Shown: positions 1-12,511, counted from the first letter of the stretch. The stretch: DNA of 64,000 nucleotides from Brasenia schreberi (GCA_036023115.1 JAYKKT010000074.1:5839501-5903500); one strand, 5' to 3'. Numbers and translations: made by a program. Notes: a model not told the origin generated them from the sequence alone.

Positions 1-1180
1 GTGCACACTCCGAGTGTCGAACTCACGATTTGAGTCTGGTGAAGTCGAGAGGCCTGCGGGGTGGGCTAACGCCATCCATGGAGCACACAGACAAAAACTC
101 ATAATTTTGTAAAACACCACTTTGATCGACAATTAATTATATTATAAGTTAACCATGTTAATGACATCCTTGAGGTCAAATCGGAAAAAAACAAACCCAA
201 ACATTTATGAGCTACAGGAAGAAGGTTTCGTGACATTGACTGTAAGCAAAATTCCTGTTTCAATCTCCCAAGATCAGACGTGAGATTGCTTACAATGATA
301 TTTGGTGGGAAAAGGAAAATGTTCGTCAAATATATGAAGCTCCATAACTTGTTTCATGTGCTCTTTTTTTTTGGTGATTTGATTGAAGAAATTCTCAAAA
401 TTCCTTTTTCCTTTCGGTTGAAAACCCTAAACCCGAACCGGGCTAATGAACATGAAACTTGTTTTGGATTTGAATGTATACAATGAGAAGTCGAAAATGC
501 AAACTTAACACCACTTACCGATTTGAGCTGACGGCCCAGCTATTGGACCTAGGCATGGACATGGCCGGTTTGGAATCCGCAAACCATTCAAACCGGAAAC
601 ATGGAACTTGAACGCAGTAGAACCAAGTTCCCTTAGGACTCCTCCCATGGAACTGGAACCATACTGACAGTTAAACTACAGGTTTTTCTTCTATTTATAA
701 AATTGTATCTTCTTATTTTTTGGTTCTGGATTCAAATCACTAGTCTCGCTTTGAAATGGGAACCAAAACCGGATATGGTTTGCCACTGGTTAATGGAACC
801 AGCTGCTTTTAATTGCGTATTCCGGTTTACCCAAAACAGGATGTCTCTACCTAGGCGCTTGAAACGCAATAACAAAGATCTACATTGAAGATAAAGACTC
901 TTGATTTAGTGATGGGTAGAGATAGTCGGTTTCAGTCTACTTGAAATCAGGAACCAAAACCGAACTGAAAGACCCAGTTTTGGTTCCTGTTTGAAACCAT
1001 CAATTCTGGCTTGAGACCTAAACCATTAGGAATTGAGAAAATTGTTAAAATTTATAAATTAAAAAATAAAATATACAAGAAACCGATGGTTTGGAACTAA
1101 TGGTTTTGATTCGATGAAATGTGAAATCGAAACTAAACCGGGCGGTTTCGGTTCCTGGCCCAGTTCTGAATTACCCGCCA
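1..1180. repeat. Intergenic repeat-rich stretch (SINE-like edge plus AACCGG-rich dispersed repeat)
   Basis: No gene is visible. Read on the minus strand, positions 1-80 contain a tRNA B-box-like word (GTGAGTTCGACACTC), as in SINE heads. From about 540 to 1180 the sequence is packed with words such as AACCGG, GGAACC and AAACCG on both strands. The same composition recurs at 6.4, 11.0, 15.0, 16.7, 30.3-30.7, 46.8 and 60.5 kb, so this looks like one copy of a dispersed, partly self-complementary repeat family. Confidence 0.45.
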
Positions 1181-1205
1181 CGACTAGTGGTAGACCTTTT
1201 TCGTT

Positions 1206-1325
1206 AATTTTCAATAATCAGTTACATATGCGCATAATTTTCAATAATCAGTTACATATGCGCATAATTTTCAATAATCAGTTACATATGCGCATAATTT
1301 TCAATAATCAGTTACATATGCGCAT
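1206..1325. repeat. Perfect tandem repeat, 4 copies of 30 bp
   Basis: Four identical 30-bp units lie at 1206-1235, 1236-1265, 1266-1295 and 1296-1325. Each unit contains CATATG and ends in the 8-bp palindrome ATGCGCAT. Identity between units is complete, so the expansion is recent or actively homogenised. The array can be translated through, but nothing suggests a protein. Confidence 0.95.
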
Positions 1326-3251
1326 GAAAATAGAGACTTTCTTTTTCCTCATAGTTCTTATTTCTCTCACCAATTACTCGCTACCACAACACCGGGGAGC
1401 AGGAGCAGCACATGCCACCACCCTCCACCACCAGCACCTATCGCCACCCACCCCCACCACTACCATTAACAGGCACCACTCTCCTTGACATTATCTCCGT
1501 CAACCACCACCTTTACCAATGCCACCTCCACTGCATTCACCACATTGATCACCCGGTATCGTAGTCCTTGAAACCATCCATCCATTGTTGCTGTGACCTT
1601 CATGACCACTACCAACCACCTCTGCCATGAATATCAACCTTGAAACATGGCGTCATATGGATGCTTTACACTTGCCCTTGCGTTTGTAGCTTTAAGAATC
1701 TAAAAGATATTTCATCTTAGTTTCTTTTTTATTCCCAGAGATTCAATTAATGCATTGCACTTCTTACAGTGAGCAACGTACATTAAGCTTCGAATTCCTT
1801 ACTGTTGATGATCAGGGTTGATTTATACTTCAGTTTCAGAAATAAATTGTCCTTAATAAAATAGGTTTTGCACCTAAAAGAATTCAGCCACAATAAATTT
1901 ACAAGTTCCTTCTTGATCAATGATTTCTATTCGTTTCTTATATGAAGCATCTGCAAAGCTTAAACCACTACCATGGGATGCAATCTTTCTACTGCTATGT
2001 AGACGAAAATCTCTTTAATTATATCTCACATAAACAATATCAAATCCTCGGGGAATTTAGCTTTTCAAAATTCAAATGAGCTGATGCATTGATAAGATTT
2101 CTTGTGCGGCCGGTGGTCTGCTTCACTTGAAACGATGCATGTCTCTTGAGATCTATTACGCAGCAGCCAAACCACACGTCCATTGTGGCTTGGCTGTGGA
2201 GTTTTAAAACGATGAAAAAGCTGCTTGTGGAAAAATTACAGTTTCAATGTAAAAATATCTGCCAAGTTCTAAGTTGGTCGTTCAATGAGAACACAACCCT
2301 CCACCTCTATCATGGCCTTGGGACTGGCTCAAGGCAAATCCTTAGCAATGCCTTTTTTTATTAAATCACTTGCATGCTTTGAATTCAACCTTCCGTGCTC
2401 TTCTAAACAAAAAAGGCACTTCTAGTTCATCCATTTTCTGTTTTCATCACAGAGCAGTAGTAGCTAACAGCAAAGAACTAAACTAAAATAAATTGAGGTG
2501 GGCTGTTGAAGACGAAAGCAAGAACACAAAGTGTAAAAACTTCGCTGGAAGCATTTATAATATCATAACATGCCGTGTGTTGAGGGACCTTGTACTTAAG
2601 GGCGAGGTGAGGTATGGGCTTTACTCGAAAGCTAAAAAATCTTGGATTATATATAAGAACATACAAGCACCATACTCCATTAAAAAAAAAAATTACTCAG
2701 ATGCTACTTGAAATGATGAGACTCATAACACAGAGAGTTGTCAATTTCATGTGAGGTCATTGTGGATTGACAACAGCTTAACAAGAAGATAATTACTGAT
2801 CAATCTCAATGTACAACTATTGATGGCCCTTATCTGTTGCTACATAAACTCTCGTACACAAAAATGCCTGCACTTTCCTCCCTATCATGACCTACTGGAG
2901 CCCCTGTGCTTATTTATACACATGGATATGCTGCTAATGCTCAAACGTCAAGAGTAGCATGAAAACCTCTCTCTCTCTCTCTCTCACATGCCGTCTTAGT
3001 TTAAGACGAAAAGAGAATTAAATGTACATGAGTGTCGAGCTGGAAATTGAGACGAGTCATTAGCAGCTTGCTGTTAAGATCATGCCGGCTTATGAGTAGT
3101 TCATATTGGCTCGTCACATGAGCACTTCACGGAAATTAGCTACGCCTCAACTCATATTCTTTGCGTAAAACATAAACGAATGAGCTAAGCCCTTTCCGTT
3201 TGGCTCTTGAAAATTAGCCAAAATCGCGAAGCTGCAGCTTGCCCCCGCCGG

Positions 3252-3299
<48 letters not shown>

Positions 3300-4265
3300 T
3301 GGAGTGAATTGACAGACTCAGACCTAATTTATGTCATCCATATTCTTTAATCTTGACCTTCTGCGTTAGCAGGAAAACTGAATTTCATCGACGGAGAACG
3401 TTTCCTCTCGACAAGTTGAGTTATCACAAGTGAGTCCAACGAGCAAGGATTATATTAGGAAACCGAAGCCAGCACAAAATTTTGTCATCTCTTTATCGTA
3501 AATGTACATGTTTGGCATCAACTTGTGAGATTTACAAACTTTTGCTGATCAAAGTTAGAAAACAGTCCTCTGCCAGCATTTCTTTAGGGAATGCAATTAA
3601 CATTAAAAGAAGGAATGGGCTGATTTCAAGTATACGTTTAACAATGTCTACTGTATGCATATCTGATGGAAGTCATGCTAACCCATCTTACATATCAAAA
3701 ACATGAAAGTCAAGTAGAAAACAAAAGGACTTTGGTAGCAGCAAGCCGAAATGAAGAAACTTAATTGATAACCAAAGATTGCGGATGGCAATTGATCTAA
3801 TAAAACTGTTCAAAGCACAACTAAAAGTGCATAATCACAGGATGATATTCATAAGAAAGCAAGATAGATTATAATAAAAGAATGTTGCACAAATACTCTA
3901 TTGGGACATCTGAGACTAGACTGCCTGAAACCCCACTAAAAGTCATCAAAGGAACTGCAAAAAGAATACAGGACTGAGGGTCCTCACAATTTCCCATGGA
4001 ACCCTCAATTTCTCCCTAGTTTCCCTCTAAAAAGCTAGTCTCTAATTCTCTTCCTCTTCCTAGATACAAATCCATTAGACTAAGACTAATATGCAGCAAC
4101 CATATAATGCTGAATAGTTCCCTTCTTCCTCACTCTCCACTGTACAAAAGACATACACAAGTACCCAAATACATTGAAAACCAAAATTACCCAAGAAAAC
4201 AGAACAAAAGAACCAACTTCTATTTCCTGCTAAAACTAATCTTCCTCCTTATGACACCAACCACT
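1326..4265. other. Intergenic, no gene recognised; 3' flank of the GATA gene
   Basis: The stretch at 1380-1620 is a low-complexity CCACCA-rich run. A (CT)9 microsatellite lies at 2967-2985, and (CA)19 runs into (TA)n at 3253-3299. Short open frames here (for example 2146-2364 and 2493-2711) show no recognisable domain. The last few hundred bases before 4266 should include the 3' UTR of the minus-strand GATA gene. No clear minus-strand AATAAA was seen. Confidence 0.5.
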
Positions 4266-5243
4266 TCACATGCAACTCATAATTGGGTTCCTCTGATACA
4301 CCAACTCTGGCTCTCCATCCCCAGCAAGGCCCCTGCCCTTAACCCTCATCTCCATCACCTTTTTATGGGAATTTGAGTGCTTGGCTGCCAGGAAAGTTGG
4401 GCTTGCTGCCGGCCGGTACTCCGGGAATAGCCGACCAGACTTGTACCGGACACCGCAAGCGTTACAAAGTGTCTTAGGACCCAAAGGGCCGGCCCTCCAT
4501 TGCGGCGTCTTCTGGGACTCACAGTGAAGACACTTCCTCAGTGCCACGCTTGTCTGCTCGGCCCACTTCCTTTTCCTCCCGCCACCCTTCTTGGCCGGCT
4601 TTGACTCGGCGAATGACTCCAACTCTTGCGGATACTCAACGGAGAAATTAGTGGTAGATGAAGATGGAGAGATCAGCATGGTATTGGTGGTAGGGATGTT
4701 GGTGTCTGTGATGGTCCGGCGAGGAGGAAGGACGGGTGGTCTCGGACGCTTTGAACGTGCACGGCCAGGCACAGAGGGGAGGACGTCAACCGTCCTACTA
4801 GAGCAGGAGCTGCTCTCTAAGACAGAAACAGGACTAGAAGTCCTGAACAAGTTATCCTGGCTATTGTTGTTGCTGTTCTGCAACTCAGTTTCGATGCTCC
4901 CCGCCGAGAACGAGTCCTCCACAAAGTTGGACAGCCATTCCAACTCTGCAAGATCGTCGCACTGCAATTTATGAGAAACCAAGACGATTGTTAGGATGAG
5001 GTCGATAAAATAAATGAAAGGGAAAAGGCTAAGACAGAGGATAAATGAACTTACAGGAACAGAAAGCTCGTGTTCGCCGCTGTATTCCGCGAAGGTGGAG
5101 CTGGCAATGCCGAACATGTCGTCCCTCGGCCAACTCTGCAAGCCATCTCCCACTGTAGCATCGATATCTTCAGTGGGGAAGTCCAGCAAATCGTCAATCT
5201 GGTCAAAGAGATCCGAGTTCATGTCGGGTGCAACCTCGCCCAT
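4266..5243 (-). CDS. GATA zinc-finger transcription factor, subfamily A (GATA8/GATA12-like)
   Basis: Two coding exons, complement(5055-5243) and complement(4266-4961), encode 294 residues. The 93-bp intron (5054-4962) has a consensus GTAAGT donor and a TGCAG acceptor. It stays open in frame, so an unspliced reading would look like a 325-residue protein with a false hydrophobic insert. The single type-IV zinc finger, CxxC-x18-CxxC, covers residues 207-232 and includes TPQWRAGP and [12 protein letters not shown]; it is followed by the plant class-A extension [14 protein letters not shown]. An acidic N-terminus (residues 9-28), the SSPVSVLES block, the KRPRPP block and a basic KKGGGRKRK stretch fit subfamily A. 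Such proteins are nuclear, bind WGATAR sites and act in light, germination and growth responses. Assignment to one Arabidopsis paralogue is not secure. Start: first ATG, directly after a splice-acceptor-like CTCAG. Confidence 0.93.
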   Translation of the reverse strand: MGEVAPDMNSDLFDQIDDLLDFPTEDIDATVGDGLQSWPRDDMFGIASSTFAEYSGEHELSVPVSSFILCLSLFPFIYFIDLILTIVLVSHKLQCDDLAELEWLSNFVEDSFSAGSIETELQNSNNNSQDNLFRTSSPVSVLESSSCSSRTVDVLPSVPGRARSKRPRPPVLPPRRTITDTNIPTTNTMLISPSSSTTNFSVEYPQELESFAESKPAKKGGGRKRKWAEQTSVALRKCLHCESQKTPQWRAGPLGPKTLCNACGVRYKSGRLFPEYRPAASPTFLAAKHSNSHKKVMEMRVKGRGLAGDGEPELVYQRNPIMSCM

Positions 5244-5325
5244 CTGAGCTAAGAATCAAGTAAACAGAAGCGGACCGATCAGCCACAACGTCATGAATCA
5301 TAAACTGCTTGATACTCAAAGAGAA

Positions 5326-5362
<37 letters not shown>

Positions 5363-7489
5363 CCTTCATCGAAATTCAGAGGATTAATTAATTAACAGCG
5401 GCACTGCATTCAATTATCCATAACTTGAGCTGAAGCAAGAGAATTTAATAACACAAAAGCTTTATGAAATACATATAAAACTCCAAGTAACGCTTTATTG
5501 GCCACACAGCAACAACATTCATTACAAGGAATTTAATGAGGAACCATCCCCTCATTGATGAGAAACATAAAGGGCCCAACGTGAATGCACTCATATCACC
5601 AACGGTCCTATCTCTCACCATCTTAAATTCTCCTCCTGCACCCGTTTCGGACAGTGAGTTTTTTAGATCACAAGTTTCTCACAGTGGCGATGTTGACGCC
5701 GACAGTTTTGAAACTAAACAGAGTGCCAAACTTTGCCTTCAATGGCAATGGCTCTCATTGCAGGAGCCATTCCGTTGAAACCAAGGAAGTGATTTCTCTC
5801 AACACTCCTCTTTCAAATTTATAATTCGAAGACCACTTATACCTATAGTTCAAAGCATCTCTCCTCCATGAAAAACAAAGATGGTGTCTAGCTTATTGTT
5901 GCTATGTTGGCACAGTAAAGTTAGTCTTGACTAGACAACAGAAGTTATAGGTAAAAGTACACTCATCGTTTTACGTGACAACTTTCTCTTTGTTTGAAAG
6001 AAGAGATGGGCATCCTAACGAGAGGACGGACAAGTGAAGGAGTAGCAGGACCTAACACCCGTATATTGAACGAAACCGGGACAAGACCCACGTGGGCTCG
6101 GACGCTGAGAGAGAGAGAGTAGCCAACATCAGCAAGGACGAAAGTGTACGCAGTGGGTAAGGAAGAGGGACCCCAAAAGCATGTTATTTGAGGACGACAA
6201 ACGAGACGCAAGTATACCCTGGCCTGTGTAGATGTGTGTTTGAGTGCCTGCGTCCCTTTAGAATTTAAAAAAAGAAGTGCCAAGTATGTGTTTCTTCCAG
6301 TTATGGGAAAAAAAGGAAGGGAATGCCAAGAAAACGTTCGATTTATTCCTTAAATCAAAGAATGCCAAAGTAATCCTAAAACAAAAGAACGCTGAAATAA
6401 GGAATGTAGACATGGTGGGTTTGGAACCGGCCAAGTGATTTCAACTGGAACCGGTTCAACCGGACTTCAAATAGAACCAGAACCACGCGGTTTGGTTCGG
6501 TTCTACTTCCGTGGAACCGGAGCCGAGTTTAAACACAGAACCAACCGTTGGGATGTAATGACAACAAACAAATAAGAAATGTGAGAGAAAGACCGTTGCT
6601 TAATTACTATGCTTGAAAACGAAGTGAAAGCCATAGTCTGTCCTTCCTACGTTTCATAAATTAATTACGTGTATATATATTAAGAAGAAAAATGGATCAA
6701 AAGCCAAAATTGACGAAGAAAGTGGACGTCCTAATGCACGCAAAAGGGTGCGTGCGCCCACAAACACATAAGCGTGTGGGCAAGGATTCAGACCTTCCTT
6801 AAGGAGGTGAGAATTGACAAAAATGGTGGCCGAAATTTGGGCCTACTTCGACCCCACAGAAAAGCTTTCGTATTCTCTCTAGTGATTGCTACCAATGATA
6901 ACAGTGTCCCCGAGGAAATCAAATTCCATGTCTAATTTCCTTTGTTAATTTTCAACCTTTGAAGGAACCCATCAAAGAAACGAACTGTTTTCTAAAAATT
7001 TCACTGAATTTGACCGGAAGTCCAAAAAGCTCCATTAATCACCACGGACTTTCATCAAAGAAGCAGTCCAAATAGTTCCGATCAAAGTAAAAGAAAATCT
7101 TCCGAAATTCTCACGAATGGGAACCGGTTTAGAATTAATGGCTAACAACCAGTTCCAAGGTTCAATAAAAGCTATACAATTCAGCACTAAAAGGAAGTGC
7201 TATAAGGTTACTTAAATTATGAAGCGATAAATTCGCTCAAGAAAGAAAGCAACCAAACCAAACTAGCCACTGGCGCGCTTCAGCAGCTAATGTTTCATTA
7301 AAGAAACTCGAAACAAGGGAGCTGAAGAAACCACCAAACTTAAAGCAGAGTCAATTGCTGCTCGAAAATGAGAAATCGAACACCAATAAGCTCACTTAAC
7401 TAAGAAACAAAATTGGGGCAGCATGACAAATTAACCAAGCTATATGAGAATTTCCAAGTATGTAGAAGATTAGATAAGATGATCTTTAC
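5244..7489 (-). other. Probable 5'-leader intron of the GATA gene
   Basis: On the minus strand a donor-like CACG|GTAAAG lies at 7489. A pyrimidine-rich tract ending in CTCAG directly abuts the ATG at 5243 (an alternative AG is at 5250-5249). About 80 bp upstream of the donor is a TATA box, so a 5' UTR exon of roughly 7490-7567 followed by a 2.2-kb leader intron explains the layout. The intron contains a (GA)n run at 5331-5358 and an AACCGG-rich repeat copy at 6412-6545. No gene is recognised inside it. Splicing is inferred, not shown. Confidence 0.5.
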
Positions 7490-7594
7490 CGTGTTTGCTT
7501 CAGGTGGCGCCCGAAACTGAAGGTGAGCAGAGAGAGAGAGAGAGAGTAGCTAAAAAGAGATGAGTAGGCGGTATTGAGTGAGCAGAGTACTGTA

Positions 7595-7602
7595 CTTATA
7601 TA
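7595..7602 (-). promoter_or_regulatory. TATA box of the GATA gene
   Basis: The minus strand reads TATATAAG here, with a CT-rich leader downstream containing a (CT)n tract at 7529-7546. The spacing to the proposed leader donor at 7489 suits a short 5' UTR exon starting near 7567. Confidence 0.5.
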
Positions 7603-7610
7603 TTGATGAT

Positions 7611-10600
7611 GAGAGGGAGGGAGGAGAGTATCCGCTGTTCCCTTGTTAACACAGCAAAGGTAAGAAAAGCAACAGGGAGCGTTTTCTCAAGCGATGATGG
7701 TGAGCAACGAAGACTAAAATGGAAGCAAAGCGGAGGACAGAGAGAGAAAGAAAGGAGCAGCCAGGCGTCGTAGTCTGAGAAGGTTGGTGAAACCCCACTT
7801 CACCTCACATTCACGGTGGAGATGAACCAAGAACGCACTTTCTTTTTCTCTTTCTCTCCCTTTTTATCAAGGAAGAGAAAGGTGGTGGCTTCCCTCTTTC
7901 TCTCTCTAGTCTGCCGCTGCCAAGCTGTCAACGTTCATCTCTTCTGGCTTTGACGTTGAAGGCTTAACCTGCTAATTATCCACATCTCTTTACCCTTTTC
8001 TTTTACATTTTTATACATAATACACATTTCTCAATAAAATGCCTTTCTTAATTATCGACAACAATGTTGGGAGATCAGCTGTTATAATAACAGCTCTCAC
8101 TAATAATAATATAAATCCACCTCCCTCCTCTTTGCGGCTTTGAGACGTACGTGCCAATACGGGTAAAAGTGTATAATACGATTGCGTGAAGCTGAACGGG
8201 AAACAAGATGCTTCATTTTATCAATGATTTTTCCAATTTATTAGAGTAATACATGTGATTATATAGAAAAATAAGCAATCTTGACACATGTTCAATCATA
8301 CTCATCCATTCTTTTTTTTAAGTCACATAGTATAAAAAGATATTTTCCATATTTTTCTAAATCCAAAAACTTATCGTGTCGATGTAAGTAAGATCCAATT
8401 ATATGTATTATCTTATAAATAGAAAATACACAAAAGCGATCATAAGATATTTAGATATTTTAAGAAAATAGTTCCATAAAGAACTATATCTATAGAAAGC
8501 ACAAAAGGCTTTCTCTAAGAAAAGTAAACATAATTATTTTTTTAATGATATGTACGTTTAATCCTAATATGGTAGCATTAAATAACACTGTTCAACGTGG
8601 ACCAAGTACAACCTTTTTTTCTTGAAATATTTAACTTAATTATGATTTGAATTAAAGAAACACTTGTGGTACTTTTTTATTAGAAAAAAAAAAGTCCGCC
8701 ACCGCTTTTGCCTGCACGCAGCGCTAAAAGACGCGTAAAAAGCACGAGGATTCTGGTTGGAAGGCATTTTATCATCCTCAAAGTTACCGAAACACCCTTT
8801 CCCCTGTCACCAATGGCATGCTTTGAATTCACACGCACACGAACCCGAAAGTCATGGGGTCTTAGCTTAGACCGTCAGGGCCTTTTGGCAGACGCGCGTC
8901 ACAAACGGAAAACTTGGTCGCCGGTGTGGTGCGCATGGGCCAACCCGCCGTTTGTTTCCTTCCTTGACTTGCGCCCGAAATCTATGGGAGCCTATTCATC
9001 TTTCTTTTCTTTTCTTACACTGCGGGCTCAAACTCGATTGCCAATTCAACACAACCGATCACGTCAAAACTGTAGGCGTAGATCAAATCGTTTCCCCCCT
9101 TCTTTGGCTTTAATAATGCCACGGACTTGCGAACTAAGAAACGCGAATATCTCTGGTAGTCGGTCCATTTCCGGCGGATGGCCGAGAAGTATTTGATAAG
9201 TCTTGTGTTTATCCCTCCCTGCATCAATCATCTCAGCATATGCTGAATATCAACGGTTCCGAGCGTCATCGTCTACAAAAAGAAAACCTTAATGAACATC
9301 CGGAAGCGTGCTATCTTATAAATAGAGGAGAAAACAAAAATATATGTATATATATAGACAACTATTAAAAATAGCACATTTTTTCTTACACTTAGATTTT
9401 GGACTTGTTTTTCTAGAAGGTATACACTTGCATTTTCAATAAAACATACTTATATTTTATTTTTATACTTACATTTTCTTATATACAACGACGAAGCTAG
9501 AAATTTTTAAATGTAGACACCCCACTCTAAAATAAATGGCTAACTAGAATCCATTTTACTCGTTATAGGCAACGTTTATGCAAATTGGTCACGTGAACTC
9601 TCTATACACGCATGGCGATGAATGAGATGATCACTTAGGTAACAAGGGCATTTTAGTCATTATAAAATGTCGTAAGGATTAAATGTAGCTCATGGCGAGT
9701 GGGGTTTATGTCTCTTGCATTAGCAACAGTTAGAGGACGAACGAAGGTGGCTCCCAGTGCCACCATGTCATTTATAGCATCCATTATTGGGCAACCACCC
9801 TTTGAAGATCCCACTGAAGAAGAAGATGCGAGGAATCGGGTTACGGTGAGAAAAAATATGGGTTCGGGTCGGGTAGCGGTTCGGTTCACTTGATGGGATT
9901 AATAAGATGACCTTGAACTGAGGGAGTGGGACAAAATTAAAAAATGTTACATTCAATTGATTTTTTATTATGCATTGGATATACCATATTTGGCTTCTAT
10001 TGAGGATCTTCATCTTCCTTTCTGCATGGTCCCAGAGTGTCTCTGTAAGGTCCTCGACCACGCCGCGTAATGATAAAAAGGACCGGAATTCGGCAGCCCA
10101 CCCACTAACCCGGGCTCGTCACGAACCGCGATCGACTCGATCTATTGACTCTTGATTTACAATACAACCTTGTGTAGTCTCGTCACAACATGATAAAACT
10201 TTGGGGCCTAACATTTGAACGGGAAGCTTTCGTTTCATGAATCCAACCAAAACTGAGTGATTCACCACCGAAACCACGCTCGTTGTTTGAATCAAGCTCA
10301 CTACCGAAAATCAAGGGGGTGCGTGGCCTGATGACGTGGCCGATACACTACACGTCAGTTTCTCAGCAGAATCCAATTGGGCCCCGCCTGGGCCCATTCG
10401 AACTGCTTCGTCATCGTTTATTGAGTGACAGGTCATCTACCTCTAAGTTACTAACTACTCCCCTCTGAGTGGTGACCAGCTGGCACAGGAAACGTGTAAG
10501 GTGGTTCCCTATGGGGCTTGAGCTTAGTATTTTATCTCACACCGCGGGAATTCTTTAACCTTGTTTGCACCCTTTCTTGCTTTGGCGGCAAGTAAAAAAG

Positions 10601-10680
10601 TGAATTTGACGTCACCGTTTGTTTTAGGGGTCATGTGGTCTTTGTATCTTTTCTTTTCGCCTTTTTTTATTATAATTTTC
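7611..10680. other. Intergenic; upstream of the GATA gene, no gene recognised
   Basis: The stretch at 7611-7920 is purine- and pyrimidine-rich upstream sequence of the GATA gene. The stretch at 8000-8700 is very AT-rich. Between 8708 and 9196 a GC-richer block carries an open frame on the plus strand, but its translation shows no domain and repetitive basic residues, so I do not call it a gene. The rest (9200-10680) has no recognisable coding content. Confidence 0.4.
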
Positions 10681-10688
10681 AGAGGACC

Positions 10689-10948
10689 GTCGGTGCGAAA
10701 TTCATTTCTTTCACCGCGGCGAGTCTTTCCCGTCGGTTAAAATTATTATTTTTCACTCGGGGTGTCGGTCACCGACAGATGGGTCGCTCTGCCGACAGAT
10801 AACCGGTGATTGTCGGTGTCTATCCAGTAGCCAACAAGAACCACGAGCCACGTGGCCTTATTTGATAGGATGAACCACGTACTCCCCGTACTTTCGCCAC
10901 CAAAATCGCCGAGTGGGGTCGCCGTAGTCATTGACCCACCTCACCGAC
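10689..10948. promoter_or_regulatory. Cluster of DRE/CRT cores with a palindromic G-box
   Basis: Seven RCCGAC cores (either strand) lie at 10689-10694, 10732-10737, 10764-10769, 10771-10776, 10791-10796, 10812-10817 and 10943-10948. Two of them form the perfect 7-1-7 palindrome TGTCGGTCACCGACA at 10763-10777. A 10-bp palindromic G-box GCCACGTGGC lies at 10847-10856. In plants RCCGAC is the DREB/CBF site and CACGTG is the ABRE/G-box core. No gene start is recognised nearby, so this may instead be a transposon end. Confidence 0.45.
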
Positions 10949-11029
10949 AGTCACCGCTCGTTCCATACACTAGTTTAGAGAGTACATGTCTCTCTCTCTC
11001 TCTCAAGAAAAAAATAGTATGGTACTTTG

Positions 11030-11225
11030 AACCGCCGGTCCCACTTTTCCTAGAACCAGGAACCGGGATTTGGTTTGTTCTGGTTTTAGTCTAGAACTGT
11101 TTATTTGGGTTTCTGTTCTGATTTGAGTCCTAAACAGTTCAAATCCTGAAAAATTATTAAGGTTTTTAAAATTTTAAAAAACAAAAAAATGAAATCATTG
11201 GTTTGGAACTGTCGATTCCAGTTCT
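11030..11225. repeat. AACCGG-rich dispersed repeat copy
   Basis: Words such as GAACCGCCGG, AGGAACCGGG and GGTTTGGTTC are dense here, as at 540-1180 and 6412-6545. A short CT microsatellite sits just upstream at about 10988-11006. Confidence 0.4.
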
Positions 11226-11231
11226 AATGTG

Positions 11232-11330
11232 ATTATACTTATCATACAACACAATATGATGATAAGCATAATAAATAGTTGCTTAATCATACTTATCATG
11301 CAACGCAATATGATTATAAGCATAATAAAT
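11232..11330. repeat. 54-bp tandem duplication, each unit with a small hairpin
   Basis: The words ATACTTATCAT and AAGCATAATAAAT recur with a 54-bp period (CTTATCAT at 11238 and at 11292). In the first unit CTTATCAT is followed about 11 bp later by its reverse complement ATGATAAG, giving a stem of 8 bp. The second unit has a partly decayed stem. Confidence 0.7.
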
Positions 11331-12433
11331 CTTTGCACTAAAGAAGATCCAGTATGTAGTCCCAAAGTTGCTCGCTGCTAATTCATCATGACAGTAAGAT
11401 GATTGGTGCAAGATTCGTGGGTCCTGTAGGTCCCGATCCGGTTTGATGCCTGCTCTCAAGGTAGGAGCTTGAAAAGTCGGTGTTGCCCTAGGATGGGTGG
11501 CTGTCAGGCAGCGGGTATGGGGGTAATCTGGTGATTTGGGAACTTGGAGAGTGAGTGTCCGGGTTTGGTGTTTGGGTCTGTCCGACCCGATGACGGTTTA
11601 GGGGAGGGGAGACAAAAAAGACAAGTCACGTGATTGGGTGGAAAGGTAGCGACATCTCTCACGTGGGTCACATGATAAGCCCCGGTAGGGAAGGCCACTA
11701 TTTGCTTGCCTGGACTCATGTGCCCTCTCACGTGCAGGATTCTCTCTCAGCTTGGGCAGTCTCCAGTCCGACTCGAGAGGGATCCATAATCCGATCCATC
11801 AATCACTGGGTGTCAATTGGAAACGCGAAGACACGATGTATGGACACGTAAAATACAGTATTCAATACCAGGAAAACGAGTAAAACAAGTACGTATTCCT
11901 CTTCTAACGAGTACCATCTTCGATCTTTCGGATACTCGTCCGTTTATCCCGGTCCAAATCCGATTATTACTACTCTTATTACTCGGATTCACCGGTTTAG
12001 TGGCTGACCCGAATCCAAACAGCTTACGGGTCCACTGCACTAGGTGGTGGGTGAGCACCAGCATGCACACTTTCCCACTAATTAAGCTACGTCTTAAGAC
12101 TCTTAGATATGCTAGAAAGCGTATCGATGATAATAATTGGCATAATATACGGGTGGAATAAACTATTGCAGAACGCAACCTGGCACTCTTATGGTGGTGG
12201 GTCAGGTCAGTGAGGTCAAGTTTCATTATAGACAGCACGGCCAACCACACGATTTGACAGCCAGAACATTTGAGTCAATTAGTTGGCACGAATTAAAAAG
12301 AAAACAAAAGGGGAGAACGTAATTTCATTAAAACTAAAGTGGGTGAAAAGTCACAAAGCAAAGCCTGTACGCCTAATAGTTTGGTTGCTGTTGAGCGTGT
12401 AGATTAAGACCAAAGAGCCCATACCACCTTCTC

Positions 12434-12511
<78 letters not shown>

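Noticed and set aside
1206..1325. CRISPR-like array
   Set aside because: Units are directly abutting with no spacers, and the window is plant nuclear DNA.
4591..5247. Plus-strand frames opposite the GATA gene
   Set aside because: They are antisense shadows of the GATA exons, with no independent support.
8708..9196. 162-codon open frame on the plus strand
   Set aside because: No recognisable domain, no splice context or promoter support, and basic residue-rich composition typical of chance frames in GC-richer DNA.
11504..12250. Overlapping frames on both strands
   Set aside because: Neither translation resembles a known family and the two strands are equally open.
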